Assembly: GCA_021648425.1 (NCBI GenBank)
Contig: JAKISV010000037.1
Coordinates: forward strand, 1 to 18,925
Direction: 5' to 3'
DNA from: Rhizobiaceae bacterium
GTDB taxonomy: Bacteria > Pseudomonadota > Alphaproteobacteria > Rhizobiales > Rhizobiaceae
DNA: 18,925 nucleotides
Shown here: piece by piece, positions 6,089-13,936 of the stretch
Layout: each line of letters starts with the position of its first letter
Numbering within the stretch: the stretch's first letter is position 1
Program-made: the position numbers and the translations under genes
Notes under the pieces: model-generated
Told to the model about the DNA's origin: nothing
The model's database searches: none
Seen by the model: only the letters and a program-made list of their open reading frames with translations

Positions 6089-9000
6089 ATGATGAGCAAA
6101 TGGGATTTCTGGATAGATCGTGGCGGTACATTCACGGATATTGTTGGCCGTGACCCTGAAGGTCGCTTACACCCCCATAAACTGCTGTCAGAAAACCCCG
6201 AGAACTACCGTGATGCCGCTGTCCAGGGCATTCGTGATCTGCTGAATATAAAATCTGGCGAGCCCATAGCTGCCAATCTGATCGGTGATGTCAAAATGGG
6301 CACCACGGTCGCCACCAATGCATTGCTGGAACGCAAGGGGGAGCCAACGGCCCTCCTCATCACCAAAGGGTTTGGTGACGCATTGCGCATCGGCTATCAG
6401 GCCCGCCCGGACATATTCGCCAAGGAAATCATCCTGCCAGAGCAATTATACTCCCACATTGAAGAAATTGACGAACGCGTACTGGCGCATGGCAGTGTGG
6501 AAAAAGCCCCCGGGGGAACTGAAATCAAAGCAGCATTGGAACGCATCAGGGCAAAAGGCATCAACAGCCTGGCAATAGTGTGTATGCATTCATGGAAATA
6601 CCCCAAACATGAACAGATGATTGCCGATGAGGCTCGTCAAATGAAGTTCTCTCAGGTCTCAGTCAGCCATGAAACCTCCCCGCTGGTCAAACTAATCAGT
6701 CGCGGCGACACCACAGTGGTAGATGCCTACCTCACCCCCATTCTCAAAAAATATGTCGAACAGGTAGCTGATGAACTGGGAATAGATTTCCATGGCACAA
6801 CCTCCAAGCAAGCCCCCCACCGAGGCGAAAGCCGAGGCGCAAAGCGCGCTCGCGCAGGCCCCGAGCACAGCGAGGGATTACCCGCGAGCGAAAACAAATC
6901 ATCAGCAAAGCTGATGTTTATGATGTCATCGGGCGGCCTTACGGCAGCTGAGATGTTTCAGGGAAAAGATGCGATTTTATCCGGTCCTGCAGGCGGTGTT
7001 GTTGGCGCAGTTGAAACCTCACATCTGGCAGGTTTTGACAAGATGATCGGCTTTGATATGGGCGGTACATCAACCGATGTGTGTCACTACGATGGTGAAC
7101 TGGAACGCGCATTTGAAACGCAGGTTGCAGGTATCAGAATGCGTGCGCCCATGATGCGTATTCATACGGTTGCCGCCGGTGGCGGGTCAATTTTACATTA
7201 CCGCGAAGGGCGCTTCCAAACCGGACCCGATTCTGCAGGGGCCAATCCTGGACCTGCCTGTTATCGCCGTGGCGGTCCTCTGACAGTTACCGATGCAAAC
7301 GTGATGGTCGGCAAACTGCGTCCTCAATTTTTTCCCTCAATTTTCGGGCCTCACCAAAACAAACCACTTGACCTTGAGGTTGTTAAAGAAAAATTCTCCG
7401 AACTGACAACCAGAATTGGCAACACCACACCAGAAGATATTGCCGATGGATTTCTCAAAATCGCAGTTCAAAACATGGCCAGTGCGATCAAAAAAATATC
7501 CGTGCAGCGCGGCTATGATGTCACTCAATATGTGCTCAATTGTTTTGGCGGAGCAGGAGGTCAACATGCCTGCGCCGTTGCCGATGCATTGGGAATGGAG
7601 CGCGTACTGATCCACCCATTCTCAGGCATCCTTTCAGCCTATGGCATGGGCCTGGCCAAGGTGCGAACCACCAGGACCCGGGCATTGATATTGAAACTGA
7701 ATTCGAGCCTTGATTCAAAACTTCATGAAGTTGAATCAAAACTTCAACTTGAATCAGAATCTGAACTGAAACAACAAGGCCTAAACCCAACAGATATAAG
7801 CACTTTTTCCCGCGCACATATACGCTACGATGGCACAGATACGCCCATAACCGTGCCTCTATCAACCGTTGAAGAGATGACCAAAACCTTTGAAAACACC
7901 CATCGCAAACAGTTTGGATTTGTTTTTCACGACAAGGATCTGGTTATCGAAGCCCTGGAAGTTGAGGCCGTTGGCGCTGGCGCACAAATTGATGAACCGC
8001 ACCAGAAAACCCATGAACGCCTTGTGGATTCCACTCAGAGCGAACCGGTATATTACGATGGCGACTGGTATGATTCCGCAATTTTCCAACGCAAGGATTT
8101 ACATCCCGGCAACACTATCAATGGCCCGGCTCTGGTCATTGAAGATCACCAGACAATTGTTATCGAACCGGGCTGGAATGCGAACATCAATTCGCGCGGC
8201 CATATCATTTTGAGCCGGGTGGAAAAACTGGCGCGAACTTCAGCAGTGGGAACCAATGCTGACCCGGTAATGCTGGAAGTGTTCAATAATCTGTTCATGT
8301 CGATTGCCGAGCAGATGGGCGTTACCTTGCAAAACACCGCCTATTCCGTGAACATCAAAGAACGGCTCGATTTCTCCTGCGCGGTGTTTTCAGCCGATGG
8401 AACATTGGTCGCCAACGCTCCCCATATGCCCGTGCATCTGGGCTCAATGGACCGCTCTGTTGAAACCATTATCGCCCAAAACAAGGGGAACATTCACCCC
8501 GGCGACGTGTTCGTATTAAACGCCCCGTATAATGGCGGCACTCACCTGCCTGATATAACCGTGGTGACACCGGTATTTGATGAGCATGATAATCAAATAT
8601 TATTCTACACAGCCTCACGTGGTCACCATGCCGATATCGGCGGTATGGCACCTGGTTCCGCCACCCCGCGCGCCACCCATCTGGATGAAGAAGGCGTCCT
8701 GATCGACAATTTCCGTCTGGTTGACAAAGGCATCATCCGCGAAAAGGAAATGCTGGAACTACTGTCCAGTCACAAATGGCCCGCCAGAAACCCCACCCAG
8801 AATATGGCCGACATGCGCGCCCAGATCGCCGCCAACGAAAAAGGCGTGCTGGAACTGCGCAAAATGGTCGCCCATTTCGGCCTGGACGTCGTTCACGCCT
8901 ATATGGACCACGTTCAGGATAACGCAGAAGAAAGTGTGCGAAATTTCATTGATGCTCTTTCAGATTGTGAATATACCTACCCCACCGATACGGGCCAGCA

Positions 9001-9826
9001 GATCAAGGTGAAGATTAGCGTTGATAAAGCCAAACGCGAAGCAACCGTTGATTTTACCGGCACTTCACCCATTGCAAAAAATAATTTCAATGCGCCAGAA
9101 CCTGTAACCCGCGCGGCGGTATTATATGTTTTCCGGCTGATGGTCGAGAATTCCATTCCGATGAATGCCGGTTGTCTGAAGCCCATCAACATTATTATTC
9201 CCGATGGCTGCATGTTGCGCCCCGTATATCCAGCCGCAGTCATTGCCGGTAATACCGAAACCAGCCAGCAGGTGACCAATTGCCTGTTGATGGCGCTGGG
9301 AGCCCTGGCCAATGGTCCAGGAACCATGAACAATCTCACATACGGCAATGAACGCTACCAGAATTACGAAACCATCTGCGGGGGAGCACCCGCTGGATGT
9401 TTAAACAATGGTCGCGATTTTTCCGGTCCAAGCGCCGTGCACGTTCACATGACCAACACCCGCATGACTGACCCCGAAATTCTTGAAATGCGCTACCCGA
9501 TTGTGGTTGAGGAATTTTCGGTCCGCAAAGGCTCCGGCGGCCAGGGAAAATTCAATGGCGGTGATGGCACCACCCGCATCCTGCGTTTTCTCGAAGACAT
9601 GCAATGCGCTATTTTATCCTCCAGCCGCATTGAACCGCCTCGCGGCCTCAATGGTGGTGGCGATGGCGAAGTCGGCTCAACCGCCATCCGACGATTATCA
9701 GGAGAATTCGAAACCCTCAAACATTGCGATCAAACCAGCGTGCGCGCAGGTGAAGCAGTTATTGTAAACACACCAGCCGCAGGCGGGTATTTGCCAAATT
9801 CCAACAGCGCCTTAACAAGTCGTTAG
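6089..9826 (+). CDS. oplAH: ATP-dependent 5-oxoprolinase (HyuA-HyuB fusion)
   Basis: A 1245-aa enzyme that opens 5-oxo-L-proline (pyroglutamate) to L-glutamate with ATP hydrolysis, closing the salvage arm of glutathione turnover in the cytoplasm. The HyuA half (about 1-720) starts with the nucleotide-binding DRGGTFTD (10-17) and has the second phosphate-type motif FDMGGTSTD (322-330) and CFGGAGGQHACA. The HyuB half (about 722-1238) begins DPVMLEVFNNLFMSIAEQMG and contains HMPVHLGSM and GGGDGEVGS. Single-chain fusion and motif order match eukaryotic and bacterial OPLAH rather than separate hydantoinase subunits. Start is ATG 6089 or ATG 6092; neither has a good ribosome-binding site. Residues about 242-268 are an Arg/Gly/Ala/Glu-rich insert, encoded by a GC-rich hairpin-forming stretch, in the loop before KLMFMMSSGG where relatives have only a short turn. 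Confidence 0.92.
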   Translation: MMSKWDFWIDRGGTFTDIVGRDPEGRLHPHKLLSENPENYRDAAVQGIRDLLNIKSGEPIAANLIGDVKMGTTVATNALLERKGEPTALLITKGFGDALRIGYQARPDIFAKEIILPEQLYSHIEEIDERVLAHGSVEKAPGGTEIKAALERIRAKGINSLAIVCMHSWKYPKHEQMIADEARQMKFSQVSVSHETSPLVKLISRGDTTVVDAYLTPILKKYVEQVADELGIDFHGTTSKQAPHRGESRGAKRARAGPEHSEGLPASENKSSAKLMFMMSSGGLTAAEMFQGKDAILSGPAGGVVGAVETSHLAGFDKMIGFDMGGTSTDVCHYDGELERAFETQVAGIRMRAPMMRIHTVAAGGGSILHYREGRFQTGPDSAGANPGPACYRRGGPLTVTDANVMVGKLRPQFFPSIFGPHQNKPLDLEVVKEKFSELTTRIGNTTPEDIADGFLKIAVQNMASAIKKISVQRGYDVTQYVLNCFGGAGGQHACAVADALGMERVLIHPFSGILSAYGMGLAKVRTTRTRALILKLNSSLDSKLHEVESKLQLESESELKQQGLNPTDISTFSRAHIRYDGTDTPITVPLSTVEEMTKTFENTHRKQFGFVFHDKDLVIEALEVEAVGAGAQIDEPHQKTHERLVDSTQSEPVYYDGDWYDSAIFQRKDLHPGNTINGPALVIEDHQTIVIEPGWNANINSRGHIILSRVEKLARTSAVGTNADPVMLEVFNNLFMSIAEQMGVTLQNTAYSVNIKERLDFSCAVFSADGTLVANAPHMPVHLGSMDRSVETIIAQNKGNIHPGDVFVLNAPYNGGTHLPDITVVTPVFDEHDNQILFYTASRGHHADIGGMAPGSATPRATHLDEEGVLIDNFRLVDKGIIREKEMLELLSSHKWPARNPTQNMADMRAQIAANEKGVLELRKMVAHFGLDVVHAYMDHVQDNAEESVRNFIDALSDCEYTYPTDTGQQIKVKISVDKAKREATVDFTGTSPIAKNNFNAPEPVTRAAVLYVFRLMVENSIPMNAGCLKPINIIIPDGCMLRPVYPAAVIAGNTETSQQVTNCLLMALGALANGPGTMNNLTYGNERYQNYETICGGAPAGCLNNGRDFSGPSAVHVHMTNTRMTDPEILEMRYPIVVEEFSVRKGSGGQGKFNGGDGTTRILRFLEDMQCAILSSSRIEPPRGLNGGGDGEVGSTAIRRLSGEFETLKHCDQTSVRAGEAVIVNTPAAGGYLPNSNSALTSR
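6820..6890 (+). repeat. GC-rich palindromic element inserted in frame within oplAH
   Basis: Bases 6821-6890 are 51/70 G+C (73%), far above the surroundings. A direct repeat CCGAGGCG occurs at 6820 and 6832. One stem pairs CGAGGCGC (6833-6840) with GCGC-g-CTCG (6844-6852), eight pairs with one bulge. An alternative stem pairs CGCTCGCG (6847-6854) with CGCGAGCG (6883-6890). It adds about 24-27 codons without a stop. The look is that of small dispersed palindromic repeats such as Rickettsia palindromic elements, but I see only one copy here. Confidence 0.6.
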
Positions 9827-9855
9827 TCATTCGATGTAACCCTCTATTATCTATG

Positions 9856-9876
9856 GTTGTAGACAAAAATTACAAC
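9856..9876 (+). promoter_or_regulatory. Inverted repeat upstream of the PilZ-SCPU genes
   Basis: GTTGTA (9856-9861) and TACAAC (9871-9876) form a 6-base inverted repeat with a 9-base spacer, 21 bases before the PilZ ATG, in the only gap in front of this gene group (9827-9897). It overlaps where a promoter must lie. A regulator site is possible but the arms are short. Confidence 0.25.
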
Positions 9877-9897
9877 TATTTGCACTAAACTCACAGT

Positions 9898-10431
9898 ATG
9901 GACAAGGATAACAACGTTACCGGGGTATCGTCGTTACCCGCGCGCGTTTCATCGCGTGATTGTGGGACTGACGCAAACAACCCGAATACCAATTCGCAGA
10001 CTACCGAGGCTCGCGCTGCGGTACGGCAGCGCGTATTGAAATCTGCCATGATTGATATCGGCGAAAATTTCGCGAAAATTCCATGCCGGATACGCAATGT
10101 TTCAGAAACCGGGGCATTGATCGATGTTGAAGCCAACTATGTTGTGCCGGACAAGTTTACATTAAGTATTCCCATGGATGGTCTGGTTGTGGAATGTGAA
10201 GTTGTACGCCGGCACCACACCAGAATTGGATTGCAATATATCGGCGAGAAAATCCACTCAGCTACAAAAGCAACACAGTGCATACGCGCGTCAAGCGATC
10301 CCCATGTGGAGAAATTCATCAGAAAAGACAACTATTGGGTCAGTTCAAAAGACGAAACCGATAGTGGCAATTATCAATCAGATGCTTACACGGGGCAGTT
10401 CGTATCCAAATTTGGCAAGCGACAGGAATAA
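9898..10431 (+). CDS. PilZ-domain protein, probable c-di-GMP receptor
   Basis: A 177-aa soluble protein. A disordered Asn/Thr/Ser-rich N-terminus is followed by one PilZ domain (about 39-120). RAAVR at 39-43 fits the RxxxR arm and NVSETG at 67-72 fits the (D/N)xSxxG motif that together bind cyclic di-GMP. The downstream strands (FTLSIPMDGLVVECEVV, RIGLQYIG) complete the beta barrel. The C-terminal 55 residues are polar with no recognised domain. Its stop shares one base with the start of the first SCPU gene (TAATG), so they are very likely cotranslated. I infer c-di-GMP control over the surface proteins; in which manner is unknown. Confidence 0.8.
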   Translation: MDKDNNVTGVSSLPARVSSRDCGTDANNPNTNSQTTEARAAVRQRVLKSAMIDIGENFAKIPCRIRNVSETGALIDVEANYVVPDKFTLSIPMDGLVVECEVVRRHHTRIGLQYIGEKIHSATKATQCIRASSDPHVEKFIRKDNYWVSSKDETDSGNYQSDAYTGQFVSKFGKRQE

Positions 10432-11426
10432 TGACCAAAAATTTCCTGCTTTTTCGTATTTTTCGCAATGCTGTAACCTTTGTATCGACAATAACAGTTT
10501 TGTTGTTGCTACTGCCAGTTCTTCAATCTGAAGCTCAAACCTGCACATTTTCAAATACCGGTGTGAATTTTGGCGCCGTTGATCTCACGCCTGGAACACG
10601 CATCAGAACCACTGGAACATTTACCGCAACCTGCACCGGCACTCCTGGCCGCAGGGTTCGCGTCTGCATGAATTTTGGCGGCGGCACCGGTAGAAACGCG
10701 CCAGGCGCCGACCCGCGCTATATGACAAATGGTGCAAATACCCTCAATTACCAGATGTTCAAACGTGGCAATTACACAAGAATCTGGGGTTCAAATGTCT
10801 GGCCTTACGCACCCAGATCCAAAACCGCAAGATTACGCTTGAATGCTGCTGGAACCCGCACCCGAAGCATCCCCATTCGCACTGAAATATATGCCGGCCA
10901 GGCCGCTACACCACCAGGTCTTTACACATCCAGTTTTGCAGGAGGTCACACGCTAATTTCTTATGCCTATAATAACGTAGGCAATTGCAATGTGATCTCA
11001 GGTCTTGGCGGCGTGCGAGTCCCTTTCATAGTTCGGGCCAACGTTCTTCCCGCTTGTACAGTGACGGCAAACGATTTGGATTTTGGCATCACAGGTATAC
11101 TGGCGGCCAATCAGGATGCAACAAATACAATATCAGTGAATTGTACAAATCTGACCCCCTATTCTATCTCTCTTGATGGCGGTTTGACAGGGGCAGCGGA
11201 CCCTACTTTGCGAAAGCTGGCAAACGGCCCGGAACAGGTAACTTATGGAATCTATCAAAATGCCGCCCGCTCCACACCCTGGGGTGATACAATCGGTATC
11301 AATACGTTAGGCGGCACTGGCACTGGCAGCATACAGAATTATACCGCCTATGGCCGGGTACCAACGCAAATCACACCGACACCAGGCACTTATCAGGATA
11401 CAATCGTGGTAACAGTGACCTATTAG
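10431..11426 (+). CDS. Secreted two-domain spore coat U (SCPU) protein, copy 1
   Basis: A 331-aa secreted protein: signal peptide with long Leu-rich core ending near SEA|Q (about residue 36), then two SCPU beta-sandwich domains (about 37-200 and 205-331). Each begins with a Cys followed by an L/N-x-FG pattern (CTFSNTGVNFG; CTVTANDLDFG). The second has the family's YGIYQNAA..TPWGDT and the terminal VTVTY. In Csu-type pili such domains are pilin or tip subunits joined by donor-strand complementation. A good AGGA site precedes the ATG, which overlaps the PilZ stop by one base. It is the most divergent of the three copies: it lacks most of the Trp residues seen in the others and uses basic residues there. 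Confidence 0.85.
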   Translation: MTKNFLLFRIFRNAVTFVSTITVLLLLLPVLQSEAQTCTFSNTGVNFGAVDLTPGTRIRTTGTFTATCTGTPGRRVRVCMNFGGGTGRNAPGADPRYMTNGANTLNYQMFKRGNYTRIWGSNVWPYAPRSKTARLRLNAAGTRTRSIPIRTEIYAGQAATPPGLYTSSFAGGHTLISYAYNNVGNCNVISGLGGVRVPFIVRANVLPACTVTANDLDFGITGILAANQDATNTISVNCTNLTPYSISLDGGLTGAADPTLRKLANGPEQVTYGIYQNAARSTPWGDTIGINTLGGTGTGSIQNYTAYGRVPTQITPTPGTYQDTIVVTVTY

Positions 11427-11532
11427 AACCTGCATCCTTCCACTCTCGTTCAATCACAATCCAGTATTGAAAATACACCTCCGATAAATCAAAAAAAACA
11501 ATAGACAAATCTCCAATAGTCCGTCATTTACC

Positions 11533-11556
11533 TAAGGGCAACGCGCATTGCCCTTA
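11533..11556 (+). promoter_or_regulatory. Nine-pair hairpin over the putative start of SCPU copy 2
   Basis: TAAGGGCAA (11533-11541) and TTGCCCTTA (11548-11556) are perfect complements around a 6-base loop. The right arm begins exactly at the TTG proposed as a start and the left arm holds the only purine-rich (AAGGG) sequence before it. No T run follows, so it is a poor intrinsic terminator. It could block translation, cap the first transcript, or show that the true start is further downstream. The rest of the 121-base gap at 11427-11547 is AT-rich and featureless. Confidence 0.4.
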
Positions 11557-12588
11557 CAAAATACAACCTATGAAAGATTTTTCAAATTGGTTATCATATC
11601 ACTGCGAATATTCTTGTATAAACTAATGGCCCTCGCCCTGGTTTTTACGGCCATTACAATTTATGATATGCGCACACCAGCCTATGCCCAGTTTTGTACG
11701 GTGACAGCTGGCAATCTGGACTTTGGAACGGTTGATCTGTCATCTGGCTTACCGGTAAATACCAATGCCACCTTCAATGTATTTTGTATTGGTACGCCCA
11801 GCGCAACCGTCAGGATTTGCCCGAACTTCAATTCAGGCATTGGCGGCACCTCACCTGGTGGTGACCCGCGCCAGATGCTTTCGGGCATCAACCAGCTCAA
11901 TTACAATATTTATAAAAACACCGGGTACAGCCAGGTTTGGGGTTCCCATATCTGGGGGTGGCCGCCAACACCCCCGACAATAGATTTGCCCCTGTCAGGC
12001 GGCTGGTTTCTTGGATTTGGCTCCACAACTTTTATAATGCGTGGCAGAATAGCCGGCGGACAGTCATCAGCCCCTTCGGGTCTTTATACATCAAGCTTTG
12101 CCGGCGCCCAGACACGTGTTTCATACCGTTACACCTCTTCTGGAAATTGCCCCGCTATCACTGCAGTTACCGGCGTTCAAACACCTTTCACAGTCAGCGC
12201 CAATGTTCTGACAACCTGTACTGTTGGGGCGACAAACCTGGATTTTGGCACAAGCGGTTTGTTGACGCTCAATGTGGATGCATCAGCTTCAATCATCGTC
12301 AATTGCAATTCCGGGATCCCCTACTCCATCAGCCTTGATGGCGGCTTGAGCGGTGCACCAGGTCCCACATTACGACAGATGGCGAGTGGCGCGAACAACA
12401 TTACCTATGGCATTTACCAAAATGCCGCTCGCACCACACCCTGGGGCGATACGCTGGGAACTGATACTGTCAGTTCTGTTGGCACCGGCCTGAACCAGAC
12501 ATTCACCACTTTTGGACGTGTGCCGCCACAAGCAACGCCACCACCGGCAACTTATCAGGACACCATTGTGGTGACAGTAACTTATTAA
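11548..12588 (+). CDS. Secreted two-domain spore coat U (SCPU) protein, copy 2
   Basis: Up to 346 aa if started at TTG 11548. Signal peptide ends near TPAYA|QFC, followed by two SCPU domains (C-terminal one from about residue 223, CTVGATNLDFG) and a final VTVTY. It is closely similar to copy 3 in protein and DNA, with runs such as GGTGGTGACCCGCGCCAGAT shared. The start is uncertain: TTG 11548 lies in a hairpin, ATG 11626 gives a signal without a basic n-region, and ATG 11570 is out of frame by one base. One extra T in the run at 11578-11582 would give MKDFFKLV, which matches copy 3's MKILGYFKL. Probable role: surface fibre or tip adhesin subunit. Confidence 0.82.
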   Translation: MPLQNTTYERFFKLVIISLRIFLYKLMALALVFTAITIYDMRTPAYAQFCTVTAGNLDFGTVDLSSGLPVNTNATFNVFCIGTPSATVRICPNFNSGIGGTSPGGDPRQMLSGINQLNYNIYKNTGYSQVWGSHIWGWPPTPPTIDLPLSGGWFLGFGSTTFIMRGRIAGGQSSAPSGLYTSSFAGAQTRVSYRYTSSGNCPAITAVTGVQTPFTVSANVLTTCTVGATNLDFGTSGLLTLNVDASASIIVNCNSGIPYSISLDGGLSGAPGPTLRQMASGANNITYGIYQNAARTTPWGDTLGTDTVSSVGTGLNQTFTTFGRVPPQATPPPATYQDTIVVTVTY

Positions 12589-12615
12589 CCATGCTTGGCA
12601 GCTTCACCTTAACTA

Positions 12616-13653
12616 ATGCCTGTCAATATCAGCTCCATGAAAATACTGGGGTATTTCAAATTGACAACGAAAATTTCACTTGCCCAGATTCTGGCAATTA
12701 TCATGGTTTGGATGGGCACACTTGCCTATGACATGCAAACGCCGGCAAATGCGCAATGGTGCTCGGTATCAGCAGGAAATGTTGATTTCGGAACCGTTGA
12801 TTTATCATCAGGCGCTGCAGTAAACACCACCACAACCTTAAGTGTATTTTGCATCGGCAGCCCGGGCAGAACCGTTAGAATTTGCCCAAATTATAATTCA
12901 GGCATCGGGGGCGCTTCGCCTGGTGGTGACCCGCGCCAGATGCTTTCAGGCATCAATCAGTTAAATTACAATATCTATAAGAATTCCGGTTACAGCCAGG
13001 TTTGGGGTTCTCATGTCTGGGGTTGGGCACCAACACCGCCTACGATAAATATAACACTGTCAGGCGGCTGGTGGCTGGGGTGGGGTTCCACAACATTTGT
13101 CATGCGCGGCAGAATAGGCGGTGGCCAGTCGGCAACACCCGCAGGGCTATACACTTCCAGCTTTTCCGGTAGCCAGACCCGGGTTTCATATCGTTACGCA
13201 TCAGCAGGAAATTGCGCTGCCATATCATCTTTTGGTGGCGTACAAACACCATTCACCGTTCGCGCCAACGTCCTTACAACTTGCACCGTTAATGCTACCA
13301 ACATGAATTTTGGCAGCACTGGATTATTGGGAACAAACGTTGATTCATCAAACATCATCAACGTTAACTGCAACTCCGGCCTCCCTTATACTATCGGACT
13401 TGATGGAGGATTGAGCGGAGCGCCAAGTCCCGCTTTGCGACAGATGGTGAATGGCGGCGACCAGGTCACCTATGGCATATATCAAAATGCAGGGCGCACT
13501 ATACCCTGGGGTGATTCAATCGGCACCAATACCATCAGTTCCGTTGGCACCGGATTGAACCAGGTATTTACCGCCTTTGGCCGCGTCCCGCCACAAACGA
13601 CGCCTCCACCGGCAACCTACACCGATACAGTTGTAGTCACTGTCACTTATTGA
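12616..13653 (+). CDS. Secreted two-domain spore coat U (SCPU) protein, copy 3
   Basis: 345 aa from ATG 12616, or 338 aa from ATG 12637 (MKILGYFKL), the more typical signal-peptide start. Cleavage is likely near TPANA|QWC. Two SCPU domains follow (the second from about residue 222, CTVNATNMNFG), ending VTVTY. The N-domain has a Trp-rich segment from residue 126 (six Trp within about 36 residues: QVWGSHVWGW ... GGWWLGWG). Aromatic loops in an N-terminal domain recall the hydrophobic tip of CsuE, so adhesion to surfaces is a fair inference. Only 27 bases separate it from copy 2, so the two are probably cotranscribed. No chaperone or usher gene is nearby in the window. Confidence 0.85.
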   Translation: MPVNISSMKILGYFKLTTKISLAQILAIIMVWMGTLAYDMQTPANAQWCSVSAGNVDFGTVDLSSGAAVNTTTTLSVFCIGSPGRTVRICPNYNSGIGGASPGGDPRQMLSGINQLNYNIYKNSGYSQVWGSHVWGWAPTPPTINITLSGGWWLGWGSTTFVMRGRIGGGQSATPAGLYTSSFSGSQTRVSYRYASAGNCAAISSFGGVQTPFTVRANVLTTCTVNATNMNFGSTGLLGTNVDSSNIINVNCNSGLPYTIGLDGGLSGAPSPALRQMVNGGDQVTYGIYQNAGRTIPWGDSIGTNTISSVGTGLNQVFTAFGRVPPQTTPPPATYTDTVVVTVTY

Positions 13654-13697
13654 TTTCAGTTTACCCTACGTAATTTATTTTCTCCAAAAGCCAAATA

Positions 13698-13716
13698 TTA
13701 ACCTTTCATTAACCAT
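13698..13716 (+). promoter_or_regulatory. CtrA-type binding site
   Basis: TTAA (13698-13701), seven bases, then TTAA (13709-13712) exactly fits the CtrA consensus TTAA-N7-TTAA. The right half continues as TTAACCAT, the extended half-site form known in alphaproteobacteria. It lies 48 bases upstream of the small gene's ATG at 13764, a usual distance for an activator site. CtrA is the alphaproteobacterial cell-cycle response regulator. Confidence 0.55.
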
Positions 13717-13763
13717 GATTTGCAAACGTTTAGCCGTTGCTTTATTTTTTTTGGAGACCCCCG

Positions 13764-13931
13764 ATGTTTTACCCAACCCTGCGTCCCCGCATCACTGAAT
13801 TCAACATAATCAGTGACCTCGTGACACACCTTCGCCGCGAAGGTGTCGACGATTTAAAAATGGCTTATCGGATCTCTCAGATCGGTGCTGTAGATTTGGA
13901 TAAATTGCAGGAAGTCATGCAAAAACATTAA
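13764..13931 (+). CDS. Small conserved-looking protein of unknown function (55 aa)
   Basis: A 55-aa protein starting MFYPTLRPRITEF and ending VMQKH. The ATG at 13764 is chosen because GGAGA lies eight bases before it; an ATG at 13737 has no such site and adds nine residues translated from a T-rich leader. It is predicted to be mostly helical (LVTHLRREGVDDLKMAYRI; DLDKLQEVMQ), soluble, without signal or Cys. I recall similar short proteins in Rhizobiales but no function. Upstream (13654-13763) is a leader with a CtrA-type site. Its stop lies 5 bases from the convergent metF stop. Confidence 0.75.
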   Translation: MFYPTLRPRITEFNIISDLVTHLRREGVDDLKMAYRISQIGAVDLDKLQEVMQKH

Positions 13932-13936
13932 GTGCT

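Noticed and set aside
12584..12612. TTAACCAT after SCPU copy 2 as another CtrA site
   Set aside because: The half-site overlaps the stop codon and the next TTAA is about 24 bases away, not at the N7 spacing.
10431..13653. Three similar copies as a mobile-element or phage array
   Set aside because: The repeats are whole genes with signal peptides and SCPU domains; there are no transposase, terminal repeats or target duplications. Gene duplication explains them.
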